Positions 45,838 to 54,604 of a DNA stretch of 64,000 bases are shown in pieces. How positions within the stretch are numbered: position 1 is the stretch's first letter; each line of letters starts with the position of its first letter. The position numbers were made by a program, and so were the translations under genes. This stretch comes from Caballeronia fortuita (GTDB lineage: Bacteria; Pseudomonadota; Gammaproteobacteria; Burkholderiales; Burkholderiaceae), in assembly GCF_001544835.2 (NCBI RefSeq), contig NZ_FCNX02000012.1, positions 124,001 through 188,000 on the forward strand. The letters are read 5' to 3'. The notes beneath the pieces were generated by a model. That model was not told the DNA's origin. It worked only from the letters and a program-made list of their open reading frames with translations, and made no database searches.

Positions 45838-47277
45838 ATGAATCTCGACCCTGACACCTTCTATCAGACATTGCTTTCGCGAGATCGCCGCTTCGATGGC
45901 TGGTTCTTCGTCGGCGTCACCTCGACGGGCATTTACTGTCGACCGGTTTGTCCCGTCCGGACGCCGAAGCGGCAGAACTGTAGATTTTTCCCCAACATGG
46001 CAGCGGCCGAGAAAGCTGGGTTTCGCCCCTGCCTGCGCTGCCGCCCGGAGTTGGCACCGGGAAACGGACTGCTAGATGCATCGGCCCGACTGGCGCAAGC
46101 GGCCGCGACGCTCATAGAAGAGGGTTTTTTGAACACCGCAAGTCTCGCAGAGCTTGCGGCGCGCATTGGCATTACCGATCGGCACCTGCGTCGGATTTTC
46201 GATGCCGAGTATGGCGTATCGATGATCGAATTCGCTCAGACGCAAAGATTGCTGCTAGCAAAGCGCCTCCTGACTGACACGCGTTTGCCCGTCACCACGG
46301 TGGCATTGACCGCAGGGTTCGGCAGCGTTCGGAGATTCAACGATCTGTTTCTGAAACAGTATGGTTTGAATCCACTTCGGTTCCGGAAGGAGATCGACTC
46401 TCTTCCGCTGGAAACCATCACCTTTTCGCTTGGATACAGACCGCCTTTTTCCTGGTCAGGCATGCTTGCGTTTCTCGCGCACCGGCAAATCGACGGCGTT
46501 GAGCACATTGGCGACGACTCCTATTCCAGAGTCATCGAGCTCAAGCGGGGTAGCCAGAACACAGCGGGCTGGATCAGCGTAACGCAGGCACCACAACGAT
46601 ACGCAGTCGACGTTAAGGTTTCCATATCGCTGACGCCGATCATCGCACCGATTCTCGGTCGAGTTCGACGAATGTTCGATCTTTCCGCCCGCCCAGACCT
46701 GATCGACATGCATCTCGGCGATCTGGCTGCTGAGTTACCGGGTATGCGGGTTCCCGGCACCTTCGATGGTTTCGAGGTTGCGGCACGCGCTATAGTCGGA
46801 CAGCAAATCTCCGTTTCAAGTGCACGAACGATCTTGTCGCGTTTAGCTGACCGTTTTGGCACCAAGCTCACGGGCCCCTTCGACTTAACGACGACGTTTC
46901 CTTCGGCAAGCGTGTTCGCCGATATGCCGGTCACAGCGCTTCAGGAGGCAGGGATCACACGCATCCGGGCCGAAGCAATCATTGCCGTCGCGAAGGAAGT
47001 ATCCGCCGGTCGGATCGTTTTGGAACCGTTGGCACCGTTGGACGAAACGCTCGCCTCGCTAAGGAGTATCCGGGGAATTGGCGAATGGACGGTCCAGTAC
47101 ATCGCTATGCGCTCGCTGGCATGGCCCAATGCGTTCCCCGACGGCGATGCCGTACTGAAGAAGCAACTGGGCTATTCGAGCGCACCAGCACTTAGCCAAC
47201 ACGCCCAACGATGGCAACCCTGGCGAGCCTATGCAACGCAGCACGTTTGGCGTCGCCACGAAGCGCAGCGCGAATAA
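45838..47277 (+). CDS. Ada-AlkA fusion DNA glycosylase/regulator
   Basis: 479 residues in three parts. An Ada-type zinc domain (about 1-75) has Cys34, Cys38, Cys65 and Cys68 in GIYCRPVCPVRTPKRQNC and FRPCLRCRPEL. An AraC-type HTH (about 85-185: TASLAELAARIGITDRHLRR) follows. An AlkA-type DNA-3-methyladenine glycosylase has an N-terminal AlkA domain and the helix-hairpin-helix LRSIRGIGEWTVQYIAMRSL, with the catalytic Asp expected in FPDGDAVLKK. It excises alkylated bases and may sense alkylation damage for its own control. ATG 45838 is preferred over TTG 45832. Confidence 0.92.
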   Translation: MNLDPDTFYQTLLSRDRRFDGWFFVGVTSTGIYCRPVCPVRTPKRQNCRFFPNMAAAEKAGFRPCLRCRPELAPGNGLLDASARLAQAAATLIEEGFLNTASLAELAARIGITDRHLRRIFDAEYGVSMIEFAQTQRLLLAKRLLTDTRLPVTTVALTAGFGSVRRFNDLFLKQYGLNPLRFRKEIDSLPLETITFSLGYRPPFSWSGMLAFLAHRQIDGVEHIGDDSYSRVIELKRGSQNTAGWISVTQAPQRYAVDVKVSISLTPIIAPILGRVRRMFDLSARPDLIDMHLGDLAAELPGMRVPGTFDGFEVAARAIVGQQISVSSARTILSRLADRFGTKLTGPFDLTTTFPSASVFADMPVTALQEAGITRIRAEAIIAVAKEVSAGRIVLEPLAPLDETLASLRSIRGIGEWTVQYIAMRSLAWPNAFPDGDAVLKKQLGYSSAPALSQHAQRWQPWRAYATQHVWRRHEAQRE

Positions 47278-47472
47278 CTCAGATCTACCGAGTTCACGGC
47301 CCGTAGGGTGACGCGGTCCCATACACCCCGGACGAGGTGATATTTAACGCCCCGGATCTCCGTCGCGACGAAGCGTTGTCGCGCGGTTCATTCATGCACC
47401 CGCCACTCGCAGCCTTGCAGAAGTGGCGGATGCTAGCGCCTATACCAATCAACCACTGGATCGACATATTCA

Positions 47473-48353
47473 ATGAACGTAATCGAACTGCTCACGCTTG
47501 CTGCTATCTGGGGTGCATCGTTTCTCTTTATGCGCGTGGCGGCACCAGTGCACCAGATATCGGACCGATCCCTCTAATCGCGCTACGCGTCACAATTGCA
47601 GCAATCGTGCTGGCGCCTGCGCTTCGATCCGCAACAGCGCGTAGCCAGTTTAGATCCAAAGCGTGGCCGTTGTTTGTCGTGGGCGTGACCAACTCTGCCG
47701 TACCGTTTTGTTTGCTCGCATATTCGACTCTCTACGTGAACGCGGGCGTTGATTCGATCTTGAACGCGACGACGCCGCTTTGGGCTGCGCTGATCGCGGT
47801 CGCTGGTTTCGGAGGATCGATGCGATTCGGGCAGGCTATCGGGTTGATACTTGGGCTTGCGGGTGTCGTGATTCTGGCGTGGAGCACTCTCATCAACGGC
47901 GCCAGCGCTCTCCCGCTCGCGATCGGTGCTGCACTGCTCGCGACTCTGTTCTACGGATTTGCGGTGAACTATTCCAAACGTCATCTTGCGGGTATGAATC
48001 CGTTCCTTGTCGCTTTTGGCAGCCAGTTGTTCGCCTCGATCTTGCTGATCCCTCTCGCGCTGTATTTTTGGCCAAAGCACTCCGTCGCGCCGTCAACTTG
48101 GGCATGCGTCGCAGCACTCGGCGTGGTGTGTACGGGCTTTGCGTACGTGTTGTTTTTCAGGCTGGTTGAGCGTGTCGGTGCCGCATACGCTGCGTCTGTC
48201 ACTTTTCTCATCCCTATCTTTGGAATGATCTGGGGCGCGGCTTTTCTGGGGGAGACGATCACATTGGTGATGATCGCTGGATGCGCGATTGTACTCTTCG
48301 GAACGGCTTTAGCGAGCGGAAAGCTCGGGTGGATGCTGGCTCGCAGCGCATGA
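47473..48353 (+). pseudogene. DMT (EamA) transporter broken by 8-bp near-duplication
   Basis: ATG 47473 starts a normal EamA protein (MNVIELLTLAAIWGASFLFM-RVAAP), but the frame stops at about 47578. The remaining sequence, PDIGPIPLIALRVTIAAIVL through FFRLVERVGAAYAASVTFLI to a stop at 48353, is in the next frame and is otherwise complete. The junction has an 8-bp near-perfect tandem duplication (47542-47557). Without one unit the protein reads VAAPDIGPIPL directly. Confidence 0.88.
47542..47557 (+). repeat. 8-bp tandem near-duplication causing the DMT frameshift
   Basis: GCACCAGT followed by GCACCAGA. Seven of eight bases match, and removal of one unit restores the DMT transporter frame. Confidence 0.85.
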
Positions 48354-48434
48354 CCGTCCGCTTTGGAGGGCTGCGTAGGACCGCTGCGGGTCGGCAACGG
48401 CCGGCGCCGACTCGACACATCGGCGTTTGCGCGG

Positions 48435-49097
48435 CTACGTTGCGGAACGCAGATAGGCGTCCAGCATCTCCAAATGCATTTCGGAGATTTTCTGCCGATC
48501 AGACCAGTGTGCATAATCGCGACCGGTGAACGCGTTTATCGTGAAGCGGTTCGAAGCGATGTAGTAGCCCATCCCAACTAGCGTGACGTAAAAATCGAGC
48601 GGATCGATTCCGCTACGAAATTGTCCTGCATCGGCTCCCCGCGCAAGAATCGACCTGACGACTTCAACCACCGGCGAGATCGTCTCGCCGAGTTTTTGTG
48701 AAGACTTCAGGTACCGGCCCTGATGCAGGTTCTCGTTGTTGATCAGGCCGATCCATTCGGGGTTGTCCCATAGATGCGCCCAGATGGAGGTAGCGAGCGC
48801 TGCCATCGCCTCACGAGGCTGCAGCCTGGTCAGGTCCAGCTCGCTCTCCTTCTTCGCGTAGTCGGCGTACATGGACTCCAACACGGCGACATAGAGCAGC
48901 TCCTTACTGCCGAAGTAATAGTAGAGCATTCGTTCGTTCGTACCAGCGACCTGGGCAATTGCGTCGGTCCGCGCGCCGGCTAGTCCGAACTTGGCGAATT
49001 GGCTTTTTGCCGCTTCAAGAATGCGGCGACGAGTCCCCTCGGGATCACGTTTGACTACTGACTTAGGCGGTTTGCTGTCCATTTTTTGTCGGTTCAT
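48435..49097 (-). CDS. TetR/AcrR-family transcriptional regulator
   Basis: 220 residues. The N-terminal HTH at about 20-65 reads EGTRRRILEAAKSQFAKFGL, TDAIAQVAGTNERMLYYYFG and SKELLYVAVLE. The C-terminal ligand domain of the usual length follows (NPEWIGLINNENLHQGRYLK). It is convergent with the broken DMT transporter. The target is unknown, but the divergent gene at 49246 is a candidate. Confidence 0.92.
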   Translation of the reverse strand: MNRQKMDSKPPKSVVKRDPEGTRRRILEAAKSQFAKFGLAGARTDAIAQVAGTNERMLYYYFGSKELLYVAVLESMYADYAKKESELDLTRLQPREAMAALATSIWAHLWDNPEWIGLINNENLHQGRYLKSSQKLGETISPVVEVVRSILARGADAGQFRSGIDPLDFYVTLVGMGYYIASNRFTINAFTGRDYAHWSDRQKISEMHLEMLDAYLRSAT

Positions 49098-49245
49098 TTT
49101 GCGGCGGCATATGGCCGCTCGACAGCATTATGAACGCCACATCGCGCCCTCGATCGGTTTGCCGGCTTGCCTTGACTTCACTGGCCGTTCCGTAGGCTAG
49201 GTAGTGAGTCGTGACGTTAGTGTCGCGGCAGCTAACGGAGGGACC

Positions 49246-49704
49246 ATGGCGTATCTAGGTCAATTTAGGGACATCGTCTACGCGAATGAGAAACGGGAGC
49301 CTCGCGTCGCGACTTACCGCTTGGTGCTACTTGAAGAAAAACCCACAGCGGCTGTTGTGATCCACCTGCATCGTAAGCACCACGCAGGAACCGTTCGCCT
49401 CGCGCGAGAGCAAGAACTCGACGTCGTCATCGGCCGCATTGTCGGCCAAGAGCTTCGGGGCATTCGCGTGGACCGCACGCGTGTCGTGGTCGAGACAGAC
49501 CGGAGTTTCACGGAATACTCGCTCGACTTTAATGCGGCTGACCTGCCGACCACTCGGCCGGCTGCCGAACCATGGAAGCTCCCCGTAGTCGCCGTAGAGT
49601 CACGCGACATCGTCGGCGGCAGTCTTCCCATCTTCGTGGACCTAGCTAGCGCGCGCCCCGTCGACGCGTGGCTGCTGAAGGTTCTAAAACAACGGTCCAG
49701 ATAA
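49246..49704 (+). CDS. Hypothetical protein
   Basis: A 152-residue product, beta-rich and charged (VATYRLVLLEEKPTAAVVIH, VVIGRIVGQELRGIRVDRTR). The ATG follows ACGGAGGG. It has no known domain. Divergent from the TetR regulator, about 150 bases between them. Confidence 0.65.
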   Translation: MAYLGQFRDIVYANEKREPRVATYRLVLLEEKPTAAVVIHLHRKHHAGTVRLAREQELDVVIGRIVGQELRGIRVDRTRVVVETDRSFTEYSLDFNAADLPTTRPAAEPWKLPVVAVESRDIVGGSLPIFVDLASARPVDAWLLKVLKQRSR

Positions 49705-49794
49705 GGACTTTTCGGCAAGCTCTTAAGAATTTCGGTGGTTTGGCCGCTATGACGTCTTCTACCGCCGAGAATATTTCAGGAGAGAGGATCTGCT

Positions 49795-50181
49795 GTGCCG
49801 CCGAGATTTATAGAAGCAGGAAACGAGATAAGCCTCGCGCTTTTGGACATTGAATTTGACGTATTCGAGCAGTACAAGACGAACGAAGACCGCATTCAGG
49901 CACGTCGCGACGTCCATGAGCACGTGCGGCAAAAGTACGGCTTGGCGAGCGCTCGCGAAGCCGTTCGCTGTCGGGAGATTAGCGCGTTGGTCGCGAACCG
50001 ACCCGCGATGATCCATCTCTTCGACTATGACGAATTGGAGGCGATGGTGATGCTAAGGGTGAAGCCGACACTCGTTGACCAATTCATCGCAGCAAAACGA
50101 AGGGCGTCGTCGTTTGGCTTACCGGATATTCTTGGGTTGGCTCTCCATGCGAAAGAGCGTCACGATTGGCGCTGGGACTAG
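49795..50181 (+). CDS. Hypothetical protein, helicase cluster gene 1
   Basis: A 128-residue product from GTG 49795 with GGAGAGAGGATC upstream. It is charged and helical (ALLDIEFDVFEQYKTNEDRI, YDELEAMVMLRVKPTLVDQF). It ends eight bases before the next gene. No family recognised. Its neighbours are another small unknown protein and a UvrD-like helicase on the same strand. Confidence 0.65.
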   Translation: MPPRFIEAGNEISLALLDIEFDVFEQYKTNEDRIQARRDVHEHVRQKYGLASAREAVRCREISALVANRPAMIHLFDYDELEAMVMLRVKPTLVDQFIAAKRRASSFGLPDILGLALHAKERHDWRWD

Positions 50182-50189
50182 GAGCGTCG

Positions 50190-50582
50190 ATGCAACGATA
50201 TGCGGTCGGAGAATGGGAATCGCTGTGGGCCAACGAGCCATACATGAAGCACCGGTTCGTGCTCGATCTTGAGTCGCGCACCGTAATCGCCGGCGAAGAC
50301 CGCGTCCGACGTCACTGGCGGTCGATGCGTCTTGAGCACATCGCCTACATGCAGCAGATCCTCGACGAGACGTTCAACCTGATATGGGACGAGCCGGAGG
50401 AGTTCGGGTTCGTTCTGCAGGCGGACATTCCATCGTGGGCAACCGAAGCTTGGCCGTGGCCTCCGTTGCCTGAGGTTGAGGACGTTGAGAAGATGTTGGA
50501 CAGCCCAGACCTGCCCGTCGAGCGAGACGAGCTCGGTCACATCATCTTTCCACCTCGCTTCATCGCCGACGGACGCAAGTAG
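50190..50582 (+). CDS. Hypothetical protein, helicase cluster gene 2
   Basis: A 130-residue acidic product (YAVGEWESLWANEPYMKHRF, HIAYMQQILDETFNLIWDEP), rich in Trp and Glu. TAGGAG lies four bases before the ATG. Eight bases separate it from gene 1 and 81 from the helicase. Family not recognised. Confidence 0.65.
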   Translation: MQRYAVGEWESLWANEPYMKHRFVLDLESRTVIAGEDRVRRHWRSMRLEHIAYMQQILDETFNLIWDEPEEFGFVLQADIPSWATEAWPWPPLPEVEDVEKMLDSPDLPVERDELGHIIFPPRFIADGRK

Positions 50583-50663
50583 CAGCAGCGAGCGTGGCGG
50601 CCGCGCCGGCACCGGTCGGTCGAACTTGCGGCACACTGCTTCTTTTCGTTGGAAGAGCGATCG

Positions 50664-52142
50664 GTGGCCAAGGCATACAAACCCACGGCGGAACAGGAAG
50701 CGGTCGTCGAAGCCGCAAAAGGTGGTGGCGATCTGAAGGTCAAAGCGTATGCGGGCGCAGGTAAGACCTCGACGCTTCGGCTCGTCGCTCTGCAGCTCAC
50801 TGGCCGGCGCGGTAGCTATCTGGCGTTCAATAAGGAGATCGCGGACTCGGCGCGCCGAGGCTTTCCCGCCAACGTCTCAGCCCGCACCGTCCATTCGCTC
50901 GCCTACGCTAGCACCCCCGCGTGGCTGACCGCGCGCATCAATCTGCCCGCGGAGCCACCGCACGAACTGGCTGCCCGATACGGCTTCGGTCCTGTTGAGG
51001 TGCCGACCATCACGGGAAAGAACGCGGAAGTCGCGCCGTTCGAGATCGGCCGGATGATTGCCGACGGTCTCGGCCGCTTTTGTCGGTCCGCTGACGACAC
51101 GCCACAGCCCTTCCACATACCGGTCGATGAAAAGATCCGCGACGATGCGGCCGACTGGCTGCGCGAGCAGCTCGCGCCTAGCGTTGGGCGGCTATGGGCG
51201 GAAAGCATCAACCCACGCGGTCTGAAGGCGATACAGCCAGACGTTTATCTGAAGGTGTGGGGCCAGTCCAATCCGCGCATCAACGCCGACTTCATCTTGT
51301 TCGACGAAGCCCAGGATAGCGATGGGATCATGCTGTCCGTTCTTGCCCAGCAACGGCATGCGCAAAAGATTTACGTGGGCGATCCGTATCAGCAGATTTA
51401 CGAGTGGCGCGGCGCGGTCAACGCGATGGCGCAGATCGCTACGCCCGAACGGCCGCTGACCGAATCGTTCCGTTTCGGGCCGACCTTCGCAGGTCTCGCG
51501 AGTTGTGTGCTCGCACTACTTGGGGAATCCACCCCGATCCGCGGCCAGCCGACCATCGGCTCGATTATGGTCGAAGATCCGTCAGTGCAGCCGCCCGTGG
51601 ACGCGGTGCTTTGCCGGAAGAACGCGACCGCAATCTGGCAGTTCGCGGCGGGCATTGAGATGGGACACCGACCGGCGCTTCGCATGAACCCGAGCGAGAT
51701 CATTGCCTTTGCGGACGGCGCCGATCAGTTGCTCAACGGAAGGCGCACCTTTCGACCAACCGCCCTATCGCTATTCGAGAATTGGAAAGAAGCGCAGGCT
51801 TTCGCGCGCAGCGCTGTCGGCCGCGATTTGCTGCCTGTCGTAGAGATCATCGACTATCGCGGCACGGATTACTTGCGCGCGCTCGCTCAACGTCAGACGC
51901 CCGAAGGCCAAGCTGACTATGTCATCTCGACCATCCACCGGGCGAAAGGACTGGAATGGAAGCGGGTGCGGATCGTCAACGACTTCCGCTTCAAGATGGT
52001 CGATGGGCGGTTGACCTTGGACGAGGACGAGATGCGGCTGCTCTACGTAGCGCTCACGCGCGCGCAACACGTGCTCGACATCTCCGATGTTCGTGACGAG
52101 CTGCTTCGGCTTTTCAACGTGCCGAAGGCCGCTCGCGGATAA
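50664..52142 (+). CDS. UvrD-like superfamily 1 DNA helicase
   Basis: A 492-residue product from GTG 50664. Helicase motifs in order: Walker A AYAGAGKTSTL at about 28-38, motif Ia SYLAFNKEIADSARR, Walker B LFDEAQDSDG, motif III YVGDPYQQIYEWRGAVNAM, motif IV SFRFGP, motif V VISTIHRAKGLEWKRV and motif VI LLYVALTRAQHVL. At about 490 residues it lacks most of the accessory subdomains of full UvrD/Rep. Such minimal helicases occur in DNA repair and in phage-defence operons. It ends five bases from flhC, which is convergent. Confidence 0.9.
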   Translation: MAKAYKPTAEQEAVVEAAKGGGDLKVKAYAGAGKTSTLRLVALQLTGRRGSYLAFNKEIADSARRGFPANVSARTVHSLAYASTPAWLTARINLPAEPPHELAARYGFGPVEVPTITGKNAEVAPFEIGRMIADGLGRFCRSADDTPQPFHIPVDEKIRDDAADWLREQLAPSVGRLWAESINPRGLKAIQPDVYLKVWGQSNPRINADFILFDEAQDSDGIMLSVLAQQRHAQKIYVGDPYQQIYEWRGAVNAMAQIATPERPLTESFRFGPTFAGLASCVLALLGESTPIRGQPTIGSIMVEDPSVQPPVDAVLCRKNATAIWQFAAGIEMGHRPALRMNPSEIIAFADGADQLLNGRRTFRPTALSLFENWKEAQAFARSAVGRDLLPVVEIIDYRGTDYLRALAQRQTPEGQADYVISTIHRAKGLEWKRVRIVNDFRFKMVDGRLTLDEDEMRLLYVALTRAQHVLDISDVRDELLRLFNVPKAARG

Positions 52143-52147
52143 AACGC

Positions 52148-52732
52148 TCAGGCCGCCTTTGCCTGCAAGGCGGCGTCGCGCTCGAGCGCGGCTTTTGCGG
52201 CCGCCTTCGTCTTACCTGCTCGTGACGGCGGCTGGCAGATGCCACACACCATCGAATGCGACGGCTCATGGGCGTGCGCGACGAACTTGCCGCGGCAACG
52301 CGTGCAACCCGCGAGACGCAGGATGCCGGCGTCCTTAAAACGTATGAAGGTCCAGGCGCGCGTCAGGTCCATCTGCAACGGCTCGCCGATCATGTCGAAG
52401 TGCTCGGCATAGAGCGAGTACGCGCGACTCAGCAGATCCACGCGGTCCAAGCCTTTGCTGTTCGCTTCGAGAAAGGCGTAGACGTTTGCGAACATCGACG
52501 TATGGATGTTCGGTGCCCACGTCAGATACCAGTCCTCCGAGAACGGCAGCATGCCCTTGGGCGGCGATGCGCCCTTCACTTCTCGATACAGACGAATGAG
52601 CCGTTCACGCGAAATCGTCGGGATTTCCGATTCCAGCACTTGCATGCGAGCGCCGAGCTTGATCAGCGTGATGGCGCGCATGACTTGTGCAGCTTCGTCA
52701 GCGAGGCTCTTTGAAGGCGTGGCCGTGGTCAT
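52148..52732 (-). CDS. flhC: Flagellar master regulator FlhC
   Basis: 194 residues matching FlhC: the start LADEAAQVMRAITLIKLGAR, the conserved core GLDRVDLLSRAYSLYAEHFD and the zinc site Cys143, Cys146, Cys163 and Cys166 (AGCTRCRGKF, MVCGICQPPS). With FlhD it forms the D4C2 complex that activates class 2 flagellar promoters. A basic Ala/Lys tail follows. It lies two bases after flhD. Confidence 0.93.
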   Translation of the reverse strand: MTTATPSKSLADEAAQVMRAITLIKLGARMQVLESEIPTISRERLIRLYREVKGASPPKGMLPFSEDWYLTWAPNIHTSMFANVYAFLEANSKGLDRVDLLSRAYSLYAEHFDMIGEPLQMDLTRAWTFIRFKDAGILRLAGCTRCRGKFVAHAHEPSHSMVCGICQPPSRAGKTKAAAKAALERDAALQAKAA

Positions 52733-52734
52733 CT

Positions 52735-53031
52735 TCAGGCCGCCATAAGGACGTCGTTAGCGACGGGCGACGCCACAACGTCGTGGCTGCGACCAGCCAG
52801 GCCCGCGAGCATCGCATCCGTGCTCATGCGAAAGAAGCACAGCACTTGCGACGACGATGCGAGTTTCAGCGTCTGTTCCGGCGAGAGCTTCAGAAGCATG
52901 TCCGCCGTATCCACCGAGAGACCCAAGTGCGACTGTGCCGCTTCCCGGTCCGATGCCAGAATGCGCTGCGCGAGCGCGAGGTACGACATGTTCAGTTCGC
53001 GGATAGCACTGAGATCGGAGGTGGTGTTCAT
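52735..53031 (-). CDS. flhD: Flagellar master regulator FlhD
   Basis: 98 residues with the FlhD pattern: IRELNMSYLALAQRILASDR, HLGLSVDTADMLLKLSPEQT and LASSSQVLCFFRM. First gene of the flhDC operon. No flagellar structural genes occur in the window, so this is an isolated master regulator pair that could be a second copy. About 440 bases upstream separate it from imuA. Confidence 0.92.
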   Translation of the reverse strand: MNTTSDLSAIRELNMSYLALAQRILASDREAAQSHLGLSVDTADMLLKLSPEQTLKLASSSQVLCFFRMSTDAMLAGLAGRSHDVVASPVANDVLMAA

Positions 53032-53473
53032 AGCGGCAGCCCAGAGAGTAATTTCGACTTGCTCATCGCGCTGTCAACCAAAGCGCGAATGAATTGTCTG
53101 ATTACAAATCCCACTTTGCAACAATTAGTTACACAGGGTAAACGTTTGCGAGAGGCAGTCAGTCTTTTCGCAATCGTTAGCGCGGAATAGGATTCTTCTC
53201 ATGAACGCCACCTCCACACAAAGAATATTCTCCCTTTCCGGTGATCTGTGTGCTGTCTGCCGTGATGCTTTCACTCTCGTGAGCGCAGTCCCCTTCGTGG
53301 CTGTTGGAAGCGTGAAGCGCCCGAATAAGTAACCGATACCGATTCGGCAATTAAGACTGACGTTTCCATGCGACAAGCTTACACGCGCTGCGAAAGTTGT
53401 TGCGCTCCTCCGGCATACCAAACCGCTGTCCTTCCTGTAGACTACTGTACAAACATACAGTACTGGGTTGAAC
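53032..53473. other. Divergent control region of flhD and imuA
   Basis: About 440 bases, relatively AT-rich. It contains the SOS box next to imuA and presumably a complex flhDC promoter. No gene recognised. Confidence 0.5.
53445..53460. promoter_or_regulatory. LexA (SOS) box upstream of imuA
   Basis: CTGTACAAACATACAG matches the CTGT-N8-ACAG consensus exactly and ends 13 bases before the imuA ATG. LexA bound there would block transcription until DNA damage. Confidence 0.88.
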
Positions 53474-54181
53474 ATGGGAGCGTTGGCCCTCGAAGACATT
53501 CATCCAAGTTTGTGGCGAGGTTCGCAACTGGCCTCTGCTCGCGTGAACGTCGTGCCGTGTGGATCTGAGACGCTTGCCGCGGAACTGCCGGGAGGTGGCT
53601 GGCCCAAGGGCGCGCTGACCGATCTGCTGGTGCAGCAGCCGGGCGTGGGTGAAATGCGATTGCTGCTGCCGGCGCTGAAGGCGGTCGCGTCACGGCGCAT
53701 TGCTTTTCTGCAGCCGCCTCACCGCTTTCAACCCGAAGCGGCGGCTTACTGGGGTCTGCCTGAGACGTCGATCAACGTCGTGCGCGCTCAGAAGACCGCC
53801 GATGGGCTGTGGGCGGGTGAGCAGATTCTTCGCGCGGGGACGTTCGGCGCACTGATCTTCTGGCAAACGCATGTGCGAGCTGAAGCGCTACGCCGCCTGC
53901 ACCTTGCCGCGCAGACGAGCGAATCGCTGTTCTTCATGGTCCGGCCGCTCGCTGCTGCAAGCGATACGTCGCCTGCCCCGCTTCGCATTGCTGTACGCCC
54001 TGCGCGCGACAGCGTTTCATTGGAGTTCATCAAGCGCCGCGGCCCGGCGCGTGATGAGCCGCTTGTCGTTGGACTGACCCATTCGCCTATCCTGTTGAAT
54101 CGCCATGCAAGTGTGGATCGGCGTGTATCTGCCGCACCTCAGCCGAGAAGTCTTCCAGCCGAACTGGTCGTCCACGAGTGA
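53474..54181 (+). CDS. imuA: ImuA, translesion-synthesis accessory protein
   Basis: A 235-residue RecA/SulA-related protein with SLWRGSQLASARVNVVPCGS, LAAELPGGGWPKGALTDLLV and ALIFWQTHVRAEALRRLHLA. ImuA works with ImuB and DnaE2 (ImuC) in SOS mutagenesis. It appears complete and its start lies directly behind an SOS box. Its end overlaps the remaining start of imuB by 77 bases. The partner genes downstream are destroyed, so the cassette cannot perform its usual job from this locus. Confidence 0.92.
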   Translation: MGALALEDIHPSLWRGSQLASARVNVVPCGSETLAAELPGGGWPKGALTDLLVQQPGVGEMRLLLPALKAVASRRIAFLQPPHRFQPEAAAYWGLPETSINVVRAQKTADGLWAGEQILRAGTFGALIFWQTHVRAEALRRLHLAAQTSESLFFMVRPLAAASDTSPAPLRIAVRPARDSVSLEFIKRRGPARDEPLVVGLTHSPILLNRHASVDRRVSAAPQPRSLPAELVVHE

Positions 54182-54590
54182 GGCCGGCTTCGGTCCGGGC
54201 CTAGTCGTGCTCGACCATGAGCGTGTGGTCGCACTTGATCATGTGGCGCACGAGGCCGGTGTCCGCATGGGCATGCGCAAGGGCGGCGTCCTCACAAGCA
54301 AGGCGGGCAAGCGCGGCAACTGCCGCATCAGCGAGCGGATGGAAAGCCGGTGACCGCCGCGATAGCGGGCCATGAGCCATGCGCTTTGGCCGGTGGGCGC
54401 GACGCTCATCCGAGCCGTGAAACCGAAAGCCGCGAGCGATGTGCGGATCGCGCGTCTAAGCGCGCGCACGCCACCAAAGAGGCGCAAGCTCGCCGACACA
54501 TCAACGAGAGCCGTTTGCTCCTCAGCGATCGATACCTGCGGGCTGAACTGCATCAAGGCCGTGGCGACATCCGCGACCGCCTGCTGCTCT
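54105..54590 (+). pseudogene. imuB: imuB, N-terminus kept then an inverted internal segment
   Basis: The plus strand encodes the first 64 residues of ImuB (MQVWIGVYLPHLSREVF ... AGVRMGMRKGGVLT). From about 54297 to 54590 the sense strand flips: the minus strand encodes ImuB residues from EQQAVADVATALMQFSPQ through LVDVSASLRLFGGVRALRRA, FGFTARMSVAPTGQSAWLMA to SLMRQLPRLPALLV. The rest of ImuB is absent. So the Y-family-like protein that bridges ImuC and the clamp is lost. Confidence 0.9.
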
Positions 54591-54604
54591 TTGATTTCGT
54601 CCTT

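Noticed and set aside
54350..54604. N-terminal 85 residues of the long frame running into dnaE2
   Set aside because: This part is antisense to the inverted imuB segment and has no DnaE similarity; the true DnaE2 sequence begins at about 54605.
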